DNA of 64,000 bases from Helicostylum pulchrum (GCA_025677825.1 JAIXMO010000062.1:62001-126000), one strand, 5' to 3'; shown: positions 24,465-37,062, numbered from the stretch's first letter. Program-made: numbers and translations. Notes: a model not told the origin generated them from the letters alone.

Positions 24465-27400
24465 ATGGATGCCAACGCATATACTGGAGTTCGAGCAGAA
24501 CCAAAGTTTTTAAGGTAGTTCTTTTTAAATACTATTTTACAAAAAGTTGTAATTATTTATACGTAATATAAAAAAAAAGGGATCCTACTTCACTTGAATC
24601 TATTTCGTCCGGTATATCAAGAATATCATCATACGTTACGTCTAATTTACCCAAGAGAAAATCAAGTATGACATCCGCTTTTGACCCACAATTCCAACAA
24701 CAATACCAGCAACAACAACAGATACAGCAGCAACAACAACAAAGGAAAGAAGAAGAAGAAGAAGAACTGAATGACATGGAAGGATATGACACAATTACGT
24801 ATGCTTCATTTGATAAATTAGAATATATGAATATATCTTGTTTATTACTTGGTTATCATGACGGATTTCAGTTATGGGATATAACGAATCCTGATAATGT
24901 ACATGAATTATGTTCTATTAGAGATAAAGATTTGTTTGGTACGGTGTCATATATTCATCTTGTAAAGTCAACAGATGAGGGACCGTTATTAGCTATCATG
25001 TAAATAAGAAATAATTTTTCTCACACTCCTTTTTTTTTTACTTACTTTTTTTGTTTTGATAGATCGGAAACAGTTGTCAAAGATGCGTCAAGTAAAGATA
25101 ATACGCAACAACATAATAGAACAGAGTCAAATAATTCTACTATTCCTTGTTCAACTAGTATCATTATTTATTCGTTAATGTCGCAATCAATTATCAAGGA
25201 AATAAAGAATTTTAGTGATGAAGAGGATGATACGACCGTAGTCACATGTATTAAAAGTAACCACAAGGTCATCGTATTGGTAATTTAAATACTTAACGTT
25301 TGTAAGCTTATCGTTTTTTTTTGCTAAAATAAATTCCTCCAGGGCTGCTTATCACGACTCAAGTCTTCTATTCATATACTATCTACAACAGATTTCGAAC
25401 CATTCGCTAGTCCTTTAACAGACATCTATCATGATTCAACAGCAGGACCTATTTTCACTTTAGGCACTAGGTTAATAGCTTATGCAACAAATGCTGCGGT
25501 TCTAAATTCAGATCCAATTATGACATCATTAACGAATAAAAGTATAAGCTATACAGGTTTTGGTGTACTGCAAGGTGAAAAAGATGTGAAGGGAGCAGCT
25601 AAAGATATTGCTAAAGAAGTTGTAAGCGGTATGAAGACACTCGGCGGATTCGGGTACACTACGTTATCAAACTATTTTGGTAATACCAGTCAATCTACTA
25701 CTAGTACGCCACAAAGTAATGTTGAGTATGGGTCTAGTCCAACTACTGCTAGTACGAGTAGCAATAGAAGAACAAGCAGCCATTCTTCCCCTCAGGATTT
25801 GTTTAATACGTCCGTGAATACCAATACAAATACCACTACTACGGCTAAAAAATTGATACCGTCTGGTATGATAATGATTAGAGATATTTTAAAGTTACCA
25901 ATTACACCCACCAGAAATTTATCTGTGTCCACTGTAGCACATTTTAGACCACATACGCATCCTGTTACTTGCTTGAATTTTAATCAGGCAGGTACGTTGA
26001 TGTTATCTGCTTCCAAGCAAGGACATACCTTTCATGTGTTTTCTATATTGACAAATACAACAGCGGTTGCAAACGCATCTCATTTATACAGTCTGTCAAG
26101 AGGTATTACAGACGCACAAGTAGAAGATTGTCAATTCTCTACTGATTCTACGTGGTGTGCTATTAGTACAGCAAGAGGTACGACACATGTGTATGCTATT
26201 AATCCGTACGGTGGAAAACCAGAGATTTCAGGTCATGTTCATGGAAAAGTAAATAATCCTAGTTTTCATCCGTTTATGGCAAAGTCTAAATCAAAGGCGA
26301 CTACACTAAGTTCAGTGGTTCGTATTAAACAACGAAGAAAGATGCCGGGTAATTTAAGTGCGTCGTCACAAGATGATGGTGCAAAGTTTTCTACAAACGG
26401 AACAAATTCATTTGCGTATTATGGACAGCCTCATTATATACCGGCTATACCTCCAATTACTTCTTCAAGGTCTACAATCAACAAGGAACGCAGAGCAAAG
26501 ATTACGTCCATGTTTGTCTCGGCTACAAAGGTACCTTATTTGATGAACAATAGTCATATTTATAATGCTAAAAGCATGAACGAGAATGCAAATAATGCTT
26601 CGGTGGGCTCAATTAAACAACAAGCAACTAGTATGTTGTCGTCATTTGGGTCAAGTATGAGTCATTTATCTTATTCGCCAAGTCAAGGTCAAGCACAGAA
26701 ATCAAAGTGGAATGATAAGAGCGATACGTTGATGTTTGGGTTTGATGAAGAGTATGACGATTCAGCTAAAATGATTAACGATGAAATTGGATACCAAGAC
26801 CTATACTCTTTTCACCCTGACGGTATATTGACTTTACATCGATGCTGGGTTGTAAAGACAGTGGTTAAAAAGAGAGAAAATGGCAGAAATTTGGAAAAAT
26901 TGGATTTATCGCTAAGAGAAGAAGATGTTGCGGAATGGCGAGTAGCTAGAAACTCTGACTGGGATCAAGTCAAGTTACCGCTGGAACCTACAACGAAGAA
27001 GAAGAAGCCGGTGTATAAAAAGAATTCGAAAAAACTTTGGTTATCCAATGCGGAAATTACAACGTATGCTAGTGTGCCTGACGATGCTCCACTTTGGACA
27101 CAGCATCAGTTTAAGTTTCAGACGTTTAAAGAAAAGGATTTACAAAGGGTGTTGAATGCAGGGATTATACCTGCGACGGAAACGATGGTGATGTTGAAGG
27201 GAATGCCGGAGCCTGTGTCAAGTAGAATTGATCGTGTGCGAAAGACGACAACGCGTATTGCTAATGATAACGTAGAAGAGAATATGGAAGATGCTTTAGC
27301 TGAATTAGAAGGTATGGAGTGTTCTTTGTTGTTGTTGTAAATTGATTTATAAGACTTATTTTTTTTTTATATGTGAATAGATAATATATCAAAGGCTATG

Positions 27401-27847
27401 CAAAGTTCATTTTCACCATCATCAAATTCTATCAGTAACAGTCCAGCAGCAACTAGCTTAAAATGGCTCTCGTCTAGCGCTAATGCAGCTATGAATGCCG
27501 GTGTACCGTCACCTTCCTCTGTCAATAATAAATCTTTTCTCGATAGAAATTCGTCGGTTTCATTTGAAGATGCTTATTTGATTCATATGGGAAGTGGTCC
27601 AAGCCCTGAACCGTCGATGAACGGATTGCAGCACAGTTCATTAATTCAGTTTGAAGAAGATATGTTAAATGAAGATATTATTCGGTTGGAGGATGATGAA
27701 AGCGATAGTGAGGGCGAGTTGAGTTCAGAACAGAAAGACGTTTATTCCCCTGACGGTGATAATGAAGTAGCTCATCCTTCCGAGTCTATGTTTGTCGAGA
27801 TTAGAGAAAGAAAAGATAGTGATGGTGAATCAAGTACTTCTTGGTGA
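24465..27847 (+). CDS. BCAS3-domain WD40 protein (autophagy-related, PROPPIN-like)
   Basis: Exons 24465-24514, 24580-24999, 25063-25279, 25343-27311 and 27381-27847 give 1,040 residues. After a Gln/Glu-rich segment (about residues 75-105), WD-type repeats are seen (LLLGYHDGFQLWDI; HPVTCLNFNQAGTLMLSASK). A BCAS3 domain follows (FHPDGILTLHRCWV, LWLSNAEITTYASV, LWTQHQFKFQTF). The C-terminus is Ser-rich and disordered. In animals BCAS3 acts with PHAF1/C16orf70 at the phagophore through phosphoinositide-binding propellers; the fungal role is inferred. The last intron was identified because the open frame otherwise ends at 27340 and the downstream frame (27381-) continues in phase after GTATGG. Confidence 0.85.
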
Positions 27848-28125
27848 TTTTACTTTTTTTTTTTTTTCTTTTTTTTTTAAAAAAAAGTGTAAATAAAATA
27901 TATGGGGTAAATTATTATTTTTTCCGTGTTTTTTGGGGGAGAAAAAAAGGAGGAAGCCGTGGTTGCGCTTTGCGTTTTAGAAGAAAGTTGTATCCATCTA
28001 GAGAAAAAAAAAACTGCATAATATTTATAACAAATAAAAGTACTGTGTATATTTCCTTTTTTTCTTAAAAAAAAGGTACGGTAAAAGTCGGGTTTATGTG
28101 TACAAAATTTTTTGTCTTTCTCTCT

Positions 28126-28678
28126 TTATTTTTCCTTATTTTCTAATTGCTTGTGCTTGTATTCCTCGGATTGACGATACCTATAATAACATATACATTA
28201 ACATTGTATCCTCTCTCTCTTTTTCTTTTAACTTACTTCCAAATACGACCACATTGAATTGAACTAGTACCGAAAATAAACACGTTTACAGCTAATAAAG
28301 AATAATTCTTGGGAATAATAACCATGGAATAACGGGACCAAATAAGACCAGTCAACATCAAGGCTAAAATGAAAATTATTACTAAAAAAAAAATTGTTGT
28401 TTGCTTTTGTCTACAAATACTTACAAACGTTTTGACTAACACTCAACTTTTCGGCAGGACGTTGCATATCTCCAATACCAGCAAATACCAAACACTACGT
28501 ATAAAAAAAAAAGTTTAGAAAAAAAAAAGTATTATTTTGTTGTTGTTGGGTTTTTTTGTTGTTGTTTTACCCATTTCATGGCAGGTGCCCAAAAGTGAAT
28601 GGTTTTGGGACCGGCGGGTGAGTCCATAAATTTACGGAAAACACTCTTTGTTACTGCAGTTTGGGTTGGTGCAGACAT
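28126..28678 (-). CDS. MPC2: Mitochondrial pyruvate carrier subunit 2
   Basis: Inner-mitochondrial-membrane partner of MPC1, importing pyruvate into the matrix. Exons 28678-28571, 28494-28425, 28363-28237 and 28180-28126 give 119 residues (human MPC2 has 127). Landmarks: GPKTIHFWAPAMKW, FAGIGDMQRPAEKLSVSQN, LTGLIWSRYSMVIIPKNYSL, and VNVFIFGTSSIQCGRIWK, covering the three transmembrane segments. An alternative acceptor in intron 2 (after the TTTTTTTTTAG run) would break the frame, so the later one is used. Confidence 0.93.
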
Positions 28679-28962
28679 TTTTTCCTTTTTTTTTTAAAAA
28701 AGAGAGGGGAAGGGGTTAAGAGAGAAAAAAGAGCGAGTGTAAAAAAAATTTCACTTTTTTCTAAAAAAAAAGTCATTGTGTGTAATGAAGATGAGCTTCA
28801 TTGATTGGATAAAACGTCAGTCTAAAAAAGAGAAAAAAAAAAAGTATTTTTATTTGAGTAAAAGATATAGGGTATTTTGATAGGAAAAAGTGTGGAGTAA
28901 ATATATGTACAGTTATATAAGGGATTAAAAACAGTTTTTTTTTTTTTTTTTTTTTTTTTGGT

Positions 28963-30588
28963 TTAGTTTTCTAGGTCAAGAATATTTGATATCATCTTTT
29001 GCTTTTGTAAACTTAATAATGCGATTGAACACTCTTGTTTAACATGGTCTGCTTTCTCTGTATCAAAGACACCGTACTGATCAAATTGTCTTGCATAGAA
29101 TACACATTGTTCTATACGATACTTTCTTGCAATTTTATTTTGATTTTTCTTTTGCTACACAACACATAATGTTATTTTTCTTTTTTCCTGCTCTTTTATC
29201 CCTTCCCTCAAGTTACTTACTTGTAATGATTCTAAGGTATCAGAAGGTTCCTGCCCAGTTCTTATAGCATAATCATTTGGCATGACCCATAATTTAGCAC
29301 CAGCAAGATACTTTGTATAGATACACGACGGTAAATGGTCTTCAAACCTTTCTTCACACCAAGGATGATTTAGTCGTGTCGAGATAAAGATGGGACCGTA
29401 GTTGAAATCGTAGGTTGGTACAGGATAAGGATCCTTGGCGTCTTTCCATGTTCCGTAGGAACTGGGACCATTATTTAATTCGTAATTGTAATCTAGTAAG
29501 CCCAATTGGCCTTCCTCTACCCATTCGATAATGGATTGTTTATCAATGGGCCACAGGTCGGTTTCAACACCTTCGTAGTTGGGGAAACCAAAGGTGGGGA
29601 GGATCAGTAAATCGCCAGAACGTAAAATGTCATGGTGCTTTTTGATAGAGTCCATGATATCCGTCATCCATAAGGTGGCGACAGGTACCAGAGCTACAAA
29701 TTCTGTACGACTGAAGAGACGAGCCAAGTTACGCGATGCTTGGTAACTTCCGGTGGCGATGGTGATGCCTTCTTCGGTTAACCCGCCTGGTTGAAGTATA
29801 AGGTGGATATCAACGTGTCTTCGTAAGGCGACAGTGGTTTCGTAATCGTTTCGGATATCTGTCAGTTGTTGAATTAACATTTCGTTATTAAGGTTTTCGG
29901 TGGAAGGTAATAATAAGGCAGCTGAAATTGGACCTATATATATTTGTGTGTGTGTGAGTAAATATATATTAAGAAAAGGGGAAATGTTTTTACCTTCGTA
30001 TAGTTCAGCTAATTGGATTAGATAATCCCAATCTTTTAAGGTTAATACGGTATTTAACGTTAAAGCATCTTTACTTGGTTTGATTGAGGCAGTAAACCAG
30101 TAAGGACGTATAAAGTCATTATTGGCTGCTGATTTACTAAACATTTTGGAAGATCTCATTTCTGGTGATATCTCTTCTAACGTAGACCATGATTGATGTT
30201 TTTCTAGTAATATCTTGTCCCAATCTATTTTAGGACCTCTCACTTTTTCTTTTTTTAGTGTATGCAATCAAATATAAAATGTATTTTTTTTTAAAAAAAA
30301 TATACCTGCGTTGGGATCGAGTGATGAGAATGAAGTTATAAGATGAATGGTAGAAAGACAAAAACAGATTATAATATATGTCCAACCGACAAGTTTTATA
30401 ACGGGCATATTAAATATTTTGGTAAACCATGCTTGTTTAAAACTGTTGGTTCGAAATATTGTATATTGGCTACTGTTTCTTCTCTTCTCGAGTCGTTTGT
30501 CCGGTGGTGGGCATATGGTGGTTAACGAAGGTTTGCGTTGGTGAAATAAACTGCCACGAGATCTTGGTTCGGTCGTTCGAGTACTCAT
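28963..30588 (-). CDS. GT49 (LARGE/B4GAT1-like) glycosyltransferase-type II membrane protein
   Basis: Exons 30588-30306, 30248-29994, 29933-29221 and 29154-28963 give 480 residues. Short cytosolic N-terminus, one membrane anchor (about residues 66-87), then a luminal domain resembling family 49: FTASIKPSKDALTLNTVLTL, ISAALLLPSTENL, YQASRNLARLFSRTEFVAL, and the late YGPIFISTRLNHPWCEERF / AGAKLWVMPNDYAIR. In LARGE-type enzymes the segment after ARN..A...T.YV holds a DxD metal motif; here the position reads VPVATLWMTD (29668-29706), without DxD. It may therefore be inactive or use other ligands. Golgi location inferred. Confidence 0.75.
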
Positions 30589-30824
30589 TAGTAAATATAT
30601 GTTCTCTTATTTAAAAAAGGAAAAAAACAAATATAATTCATGTAGTAGATCCCCCTCTTTTTTTTTCCACTCTCTGTTGTACAATATTGTAGTTTACACG
30701 TGTAGTAATTACCTTTGTTGATTTATACTAGAAGCGGGTTCTTTTTTTTTAAAAACCCGAGTTCTTCGCTAACAACCCTGGTTTTCGCTCTTCTCTCTCT
30801 TTTTGTTTTTTTTAAAAAAAAAAT
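30589..30824. promoter_or_regulatory. 236-bp divergent promoter
   Basis: Separates the GT49-like (-) and hydrolase-like (+) start codons. It ends with a T8A10 palindromic run (30,806-30,823) directly before the plus-strand ATG. It also holds a self-complementary-looking pair of blocks (CCCGAGTTCTTCGCT and CGGGTTC at 30,738-30,775). Confidence 0.5.
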
Positions 30825-31542
30825 ATGTTTAATATCTTGAAACCAAGAAGTTTATTAAAGTATCAGTTATATCAATTACGAAATAAAATCACTATTAGTA
30901 AATTAGATGCAGCAGAAAGTGCAGCTGTCAAAAGACCAACACCTGTTCTTTTGCTAAGGACAGTATTAACAAATCAAGAAGAAAAGAGTTCAAAGTAAAA
31001 TAATAAAAAAAACTGCAACAGAGAATCTTATACTGACGTTAATTTAGTGAGTGGGCTACAAATATACAAAACGAATTTAGCAAGTTGGGTTACTTTACTG
31101 TGGATGCTAGTATAACGTTACCCCCAAAAAAGGACGAATTATTACTTCAAACGTGTTATCAAGGTATACTGAAAAAAGCTGCATAAAAAATATTTGTATT
31201 TTCTAAATTCAGTAAATAGAATTAAGTAAAGCAACTTCAGATTTATCTTTTTTCCCACCTTTACTTGTTAGTCATGGAGAAGTAGCAGCACGTATATGTC
31301 AAAAGTTCGTATCCAATAAACCTGTATCTGGATTAGTGATGATTGATGAACCTGGTGAAGAGAGCACAGAGTTATGTCAAAGTGAGTTCCCGGTTAGTGA
31401 GTTTGAACCACGGTTTCCTATTTGTATGATTTCAAATAAACAAGCACCAGAGTTTTTAGATGGGTGGATTGATACTGTTGAATTGGAAAAAGGGAATGAG
31501 TTTAAGCAACTTACTGAATGGATGGACGATATTGGTATGTAG
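30825..31542 (+). CDS. Uncharacterised protein with alpha/beta-hydrolase-like segment, possibly mitochondrial
   Basis: Exons 30825-30994, 31048-31163 and 31220-31542 give 202 residues. The N-terminus (MFNILKPRSLLKYQLYQLRN) is basic and amphipathic, consistent with a mitochondrial presequence. The body has a strand-nucleophile-elbow-like run, PPLLVSHGEVAARICQKFV, followed by KPVSGLVMIDEPG. The final part, RFPICMISNKQAPEFLDGW, resembles the last strands of small alpha/beta hydrolases. The canonical GxSxG is not present (VSHGE). I do not recognise an orthologue; function unknown. Confidence 0.65.
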
Positions 31543-33320
31543 TTGATGATGTAATTTTTTTTTAAAAAAAGAAATAAAAACCTATATATTACATAAAACT
31601 AAATACATGACATTATAAAGGGGGGGAGAAAATATGCAAATTAAAGTATAAAGTTTTTTAGCAATGGTTTGCATTTTAACCTTTTTGTATCAATTTGGTT
31701 TTTTTTAAAAAGAAATATTACATTTAATTTGCGTGGTTGATATAGGAAACGGTGGATATTAAAATTAAGTTATACTACTAATGTCCCACCACAGAAACGA
31801 AAAAAAAAAGTGCGTGTAAGGTGAAGTAAGTATGCATTAGAAGAAAAATGATTTTACTTTGAATGATGTGTGCTTGATATCTCATGTTCGCGCTCTTTTT
31901 TTTTCGTATAGGAGGTTAACTTTTTATTATGCAGCTGATCAAAAAGGAAAAAAAAAAGGATTTGTTGATTTACAATGCAATCTTAATTGTAACTGCCCAT
32001 CGGATTTGAATTAAAATCCTAATTTTTATGCTGTGTAAAAAAAATACAGAATTGTTTATTTGAACATATTTTCTGGGTCTAATAAGACTTTTTTTTTTTT
32101 TTTTTTTTTTTTTTAAGCTCACCTTTATTTAAGAGTCTTTTAATGTTTTTTCTTTTCTTTTTTTTCACGAAAAGAGTTTGATGAGGGGTGTTGTCTTCTA
32201 TACCTGCGATTACGACAAGGAAAGTTATAGAATAAAATAAACGTTTTTGATGCGTGCAGATTAAAAATGGTCTAGTCTTCCAGCCACACACATACAACTT
32301 CAAACCATCACGGAGACTTTGCACCCTTGATCAACTGTTATCGATCTTATAAAAAGACCCCTTTTCGTTTGAATTTTTTTTTTGAGCGGGCGTTTCTTCT
32401 TTTGTACAGGGGATATGAATTCTATTTTATGCATGTAATCATGGTTCAATGTTTGTTGTATAAATGCAAAAAAGAAAAGAAAAAGAGAAAGCGGTGGCTG
32501 TAAAAAAAGTAGTGCGTTATCCACATTTTTTTTTTTTATAGTTTTTGTCGTTGCGGGTCAAAGCTTTTAGGGTACTCAAGGAAAGAAAATAATGGATTTG
32601 AAAGGAAAAAGAGAAATAATTTATTCCAAACATCTAATAATCTATAATATTCTATAAGGTACACATTCTAAACGTATTTAGATTAGCAAGAAATTTGTTT
32701 TACTTTTCAAACTAAAAAAAAAAGAAGCTCATCGATTCAAACTAATGTAAATAATATGTATGGGAAGTACTATAAAATAGCTTATAATCTAGATTACACA
32801 ATTTAAGAAAAAAAACCTTTTTTTAATTTTTTATTTTAAGCGACATACTTCCAAGAACCTTTTTTTTATATTAATAATGCGATTCTAATAGACGTGCCCA
32901 CCCCCTTTTTTTTGTATAGTAGATGCGTAATACTTAGTCTGCATTATTTTCTTTATAGCATATGGTCATAAGACAATCCTTTATACCGCGCGTTTTTTTT
33001 GTGAAAAGAGAGAGAGAGAGAAAGCAAAAATAATAATTGTTTTAAATATTCTTCTATATGTCTTAATAGTAAAATCCTTACCAAAAAAAAATATATAGAT
33101 TAACCGCTTCACATAAACCCCTACATTGGGAAAAAAACTTTAATCAGTTCTTAATTTGTGTTCTGCATAATTTATCTCAGTAGTGACATAATATTTTTTA
33201 TACATAAGACAGAAAATCATATAAATAGCCTCATCTTTTTATTTTCATTTTTTTTGAATTTTTTTTTTCCCCTTTTTTTTTTATATATATATCTCTCTCT
33301 TTTTTTTTGACATTACACAT
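31543..33320. other. Long intergenic region upstream of the WOPR gene
   Basis: About 1.8 kb with a T/A-run palindrome just after the hydrolase-like stop (31,556-31,570), a 25-base T run near 32,090, and a pyrimidine-rich stretch right before the WOPR ATG. Minus-strand frames at 32,079-32,524 look spurious. A long upstream region is usual for WOPR regulators, which are heavily regulated. Confidence 0.55.
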
Positions 33321-34115
33321 ATGGAATCATTTATTGGATATATTAAGACGCCACAAGATGCACTTCTTATTTTTGAAGCATGTAGAAGAGGTACCTTAAA
33401 TAGAGTACAGAGAAGATTAACAACGAAAGAACGTATGGATATAAAATCAGGATCGGTGTTTGCTTGGGATGAAAGAGAAGCTGGTATGCGACGTTGGACA
33501 GACGGCCGTACCTGGTCTCCAAGTAGAGTACTGGGTAGCTTTCTTACTTATCGAGAACTAGACACCAAACGTAGGCCTAGACGACCATCGGTCATGTTAC
33601 CTGGAGTTAAACAAGTCGCATTTTCATATAAACATAATGGGCTTATCAAACAAAGTTTTTCTATATGCACGGCATCAAACCAAAAGATCCATTTAATATC
33701 TTATTACGCGAAATCGGATGTGATGTCTGGTAGATTACAAAGACCTATTAATGATACGATGCTAAATACGATCGAAATTCCCAAAGGGCTATATCCTGAA
33801 TTGAACCCACTTGATATTGGAGGTGGTCATTCGGCTTCTATGCATTCCATTCACGCTAATAGACATAATTCATTCGATTCTAGCTCTCAATGCTCCGATA
33901 CTTCTTCCCCTCCGCCGTTATCTTCTTCTTCGCCTCAAACTTCTGAGGATGATTTTCATGATAATTTACTGTCTCCTCTTTCAAGTTGGAGTCCTGGACC
34001 CGCCATTCGTTTACTTGCTGATTTATTACCCGTGCAGGATATTCCTTGGGAAAAGTTACCTTCTTCTGAAGATAAAAGACAGTTAAATGCTCTTCGGAAT
34101 CAAGTTAAGATTTAA
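33321..34115 (+). CDS. Gti1/Pac2 (WOPR) family transcription factor
   Basis: Single exon, 264 residues. The whole N-terminal 170 residues are the bipartite WOPR DNA-binding fold: MESFIGYIKTPQDALLIFEA, RLTTKERMDIKSGSVFAWDE, RRWTDGRTWSPSRVLGSF, then after a short linker GLIKQSFSICTASNQKIHL and SYYAKSDVMSGRLQRP. Family members (Wor1, Ryp1, Sge1, Gti1, Pac2) control morphological switching, conidiation and virulence-related programmes. The C-terminus is Ser/Pro-rich and short. Distinction between Pac2 and Wor1 subgroups is not made. Confidence 0.95.
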   Translation: MESFIGYIKTPQDALLIFEACRRGTLNRVQRRLTTKERMDIKSGSVFAWDEREAGMRRWTDGRTWSPSRVLGSFLTYRELDTKRRPRRPSVMLPGVKQVAFSYKHNGLIKQSFSICTASNQKIHLISYYAKSDVMSGRLQRPINDTMLNTIEIPKGLYPELNPLDIGGGHSASMHSIHANRHNSFDSSSQCSDTSSPPPLSSSSPQTSEDDFHDNLLSPLSSWSPGPAIRLLADLLPVQDIPWEKLPSSEDKRQLNALRNQVKI

Positions 34116-34369
34116 CCGAGATACACACGCACACACACACAAAAGATAAAGAGTCATTTACTCAGAATACGTAACCTTAAAAAAAAAATCTTCATTTGTA
34201 GTATTTATCTGTATGTTCTCTCTTTTTTTTTTTTTTCTCATTTATGCTGTTTAATTAATATAACCGACTTTTCTATTCATACCAAACTTATTTACTATAT
34301 TGCCCATCATTCATTTCATTTCTTTTTTTTATCAAAACTTTAATACGTAATAAAACCAATCTTAGAATA

Positions 34370-34405
<36 letters not shown>

Positions 34406-35150
34406 GGTCAATCCAGATAGAATTGAAACATGTTTCTTTTTTTGTACTCATGTAAACATCCTTGGGAGAAAAAAAAAAGGAGTACAAAACTATCCAGGGC
34501 CTATTTTTGAACATTGTTACCGCATCATCGGAAACTCAAACTCTTTTGTTACCAATTACCGTTTATAGCTTCAATGACCCCAAAAATTCATTATATTTAT
34601 CAAAATAAGAAATAGGATTGACAGATTCTTTATTCTGAATTTATTTGCAAATGAGATCATTTATTTGGGGGGTTCGAGTTACCGTTTCAAGTTAACTGTT
34701 TTCTAAATGGAAAGTTAAGCTTCCCTTCTGTATATGCATTTAAGCAAATGTTCTCATTAGTGATGTCTTGCAATAATAGGAGAGATATGTGTAATTATGT
34801 CGTAATTCGCGGCAACTTTTACAGCCGCTGTTTTAGTTTTATCCTTTTTTTTATATACGCTCAGGAACTGGTCATGTACTTGGGCGCTAACTCCCCATTT
34901 TTTTTTATATTACTTTGGTAAATATCGAAATTGAGATCTTAGCTATCCACACGTTTTTTTCTTCTGTACTATTCTATTTTTTACGCTAAATAAACGAAGA
35001 AAAAAAAACTTTGTTATGATGTCGTCCTGAATAGTATAATTTTTTATCTGTGCAGTTGCTTCCTCTTTCAAATCGAACATTTTTTGGTGGCACATTTCTC
35101 AAAAATAAAATAGACCATTCCACTAATTGAATTCAAAGCTCCCCCCCCCC
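34116..35150. other. Intergenic, no gene seen
   Basis: About 1 kb, beginning with CA repeats (34,127-34,140) and containing a 32-base T run at about 34,373-34,404. Marks the transition into the gene-poor part of the window. Confidence 0.6.
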
Positions 35151-35154
35151 CTTT

Positions 35155-35445
35155 TATCTGGTCTTTATTCCCATAAAAAGGAGCTTGTATGAATCAAGTT
35201 GGACCAACAAGTATCTACTATACGTATATAAAAATGATTAACTAACAAGTACGAGTATATAAAACAAATACACGCGTAAAACTGGGTTCTATTTTATCTC
35301 AATTTTTTTTTACGAGTCTTTTTTATTCTTCTTCATTTATTATTTTCTCACAGACTTATACGGGCCCTTCTTGGAGAAACTGGTATCCGTGATCAGTCGC
35401 CTCTTTTTTTTACTGGGCATGTAAACCGAACGCGTACCAAGAATC
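35155..35445 (+). repeat. Shared 5' leader, copy A
   Basis: Contains CATAAAAAGGAGCTTGTATG followed by AATCAAGT, then the spaced blocks TACGTATATAAAAATG and AAGTACGAGTAT, the CTTATACGG..CCCTTCTT..GAGAAACTGGTA block, and GTAAACCGAACGCGTACC. The closest relative is copy G at 53.5 kb. Confidence 0.8.
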
Positions 35446-35521
35446 CCGTCTACTTTTTATAATAATTTGGTAAAGATCACGAGACAAGAGGTACAAAAAG
35501 GTCGCCTCCAGCGTCTAAAGT

Positions 35522-37062
35522 ATGAAACAAAGGCAAAAAGTCCAATCAGGTCGGACGTATATGGTATCTACTCTCAGTAGTAAGTTGAACTCTACTTGAA
35601 CGCCACCAGAACATCAATGCTTACTTATTTATCTATTTAGCCTCGAACTTCTTAGCCCGTACCTCTGCTAGAGTGGCCAGTGAAAGGATTCAACAAATAC
35701 TGGCCAGCTCTAAGAAAGGAAAAACTCCAGAATCAGTTGCAGACGTAACGACTTATTTTGTTTCTTTCAAATTGAAGTAGTTGTTTTTTTTTACTAACAT
35801 ATCGTTTTGATAGGCTACTGAAGCTGACAAAGTTTTCGTATCTGGAAGTGATAATTCTGTGGGGACCTTGGTCAAGAGAGAAGCCTCGCGGCTTTACGAT
35901 CAATATAACTGCTTCGAATACAAGGGCAAGTCAATTACTGCGTAAGTAGATTGAGGGGGTTTTTTTTTGTAAGCAGAACGTTTTAGTTGTCTGACAGTAG
36001 CGACATTAAGTCTAGGGCTCAATTCTATTTTAGACTTATCTAGTAAGGACTCTCTTCAAAAAAATAATATTTAGCAAAGAAGACTGGCGCTCTCTCCGCG
36101 ATACTTTTCCAAAGCAGTTTGATAAGTATAGCTTCGTGTTGAACAATAACTTGGAAACTAGTATTTCCATAATCGAAAAGGTTCGTGGTAACACGTCGAT
36201 TATTGACACTGAATCCATACTTATAAAAGATTACATAGGGGAGAGAGTGCTGGAGATTCCGATGACATAACTGGAAGCTCAGGCTTCAAGGTTGACCTGA
36301 TAGTGTTGAAAAACACTTTATGGCGAAGACGAAAAGAAGCTGGCAAGGCTAACGATGAGATTGCCAAAAACAATCCAAGCTTAAACAAAGTAACTTCGAT
36401 CGAACGAAGTTACATATCGAGTCTAAAGTAGTGCTGGATAAGCCAATTAAAGAAGTCTTAAAAAAGGACCGAAATGTCTGTATTCCAAGTCTGCAACTCG
36501 CAGGTACGTCAATTTTTACAAATCAAAGCAAAACAGTATCTCTAATTTTCAATAATTTGTAGGTACAAAAGTAACGCTCTACTCGCTTAGACTCGGAGCT
36601 AATGGTTTATACATAGCTGCAAAAGAAGAGTCTGCGGTAATTCCGAACCATGCTTCGAAGATAGGTCATTTTAAAAATGTTTTAAAGTTGCTTTTCAAGT
36701 TTAAGGTAAGGTCAAGAAAGCTATTTTATTGAAAGAAACGTTCTGATAAATACAGAAAAACATTATTATAAATCTGTCAAGTTTGAGCTTAATAGAGGTC
36801 GATGACAGTAGCGATAGTAGCAGCGATAGTAGCGGCAGTAGTAGCAGCAGCGTATCTAATTCTTGGGTGCGAGGTGCTTGGATCCCTCAAAACCCCACTA
36901 AGAAGACTAGGCTATCTGACATACCACATGTCGAGAAGTGTTCCAAACTCTGTTGGAGAAATGTACCACCAAGTTCAAAAAATGTTCGATTTGAAAATGG
37001 AAGCACTGTACTTTTTAATAAACTACTTGTTGTACCAAAATTAAGATTTTCATTGCTGTAGA
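35522..37062 (+). pseudogene. Modular-family gene, copy A (type-A body), frameshifted
   Basis: The 5' half is well preserved. Exons 35522-35579, 35641-35744, 35814-35941 and 36075-about 36240 join in phase and read MKQRQKVQSGRTYMVS, ARTSARVASERIQQILAS, EADKVFVSGSDNSVGTL and KEDWRSLRDTFPKQFDKYSF. After 36,240 the frame shifts; the continuing frame carries GSSGFKVDLIVLKNTLWRRR and KEAGKANDEIAKNNPSLN, then a TAG at about 36,429. Later exons (from about 36,561 and 36,763) encode LYSLRLGANGLYIAAKEESA and an Asp/Ser repeat tail ending at 37062. The KVDL...E..K spacing is loosely nuclease-like (PD-(D/E)XK); that is inference only. Confidence 0.55.

Noticed and set aside
32079..32524. Overlapping minus-strand frames between the hydrolase-like and WOPR genes
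   Set aside because: Composed of Lys and Phe homopolymers with no family resemblance.
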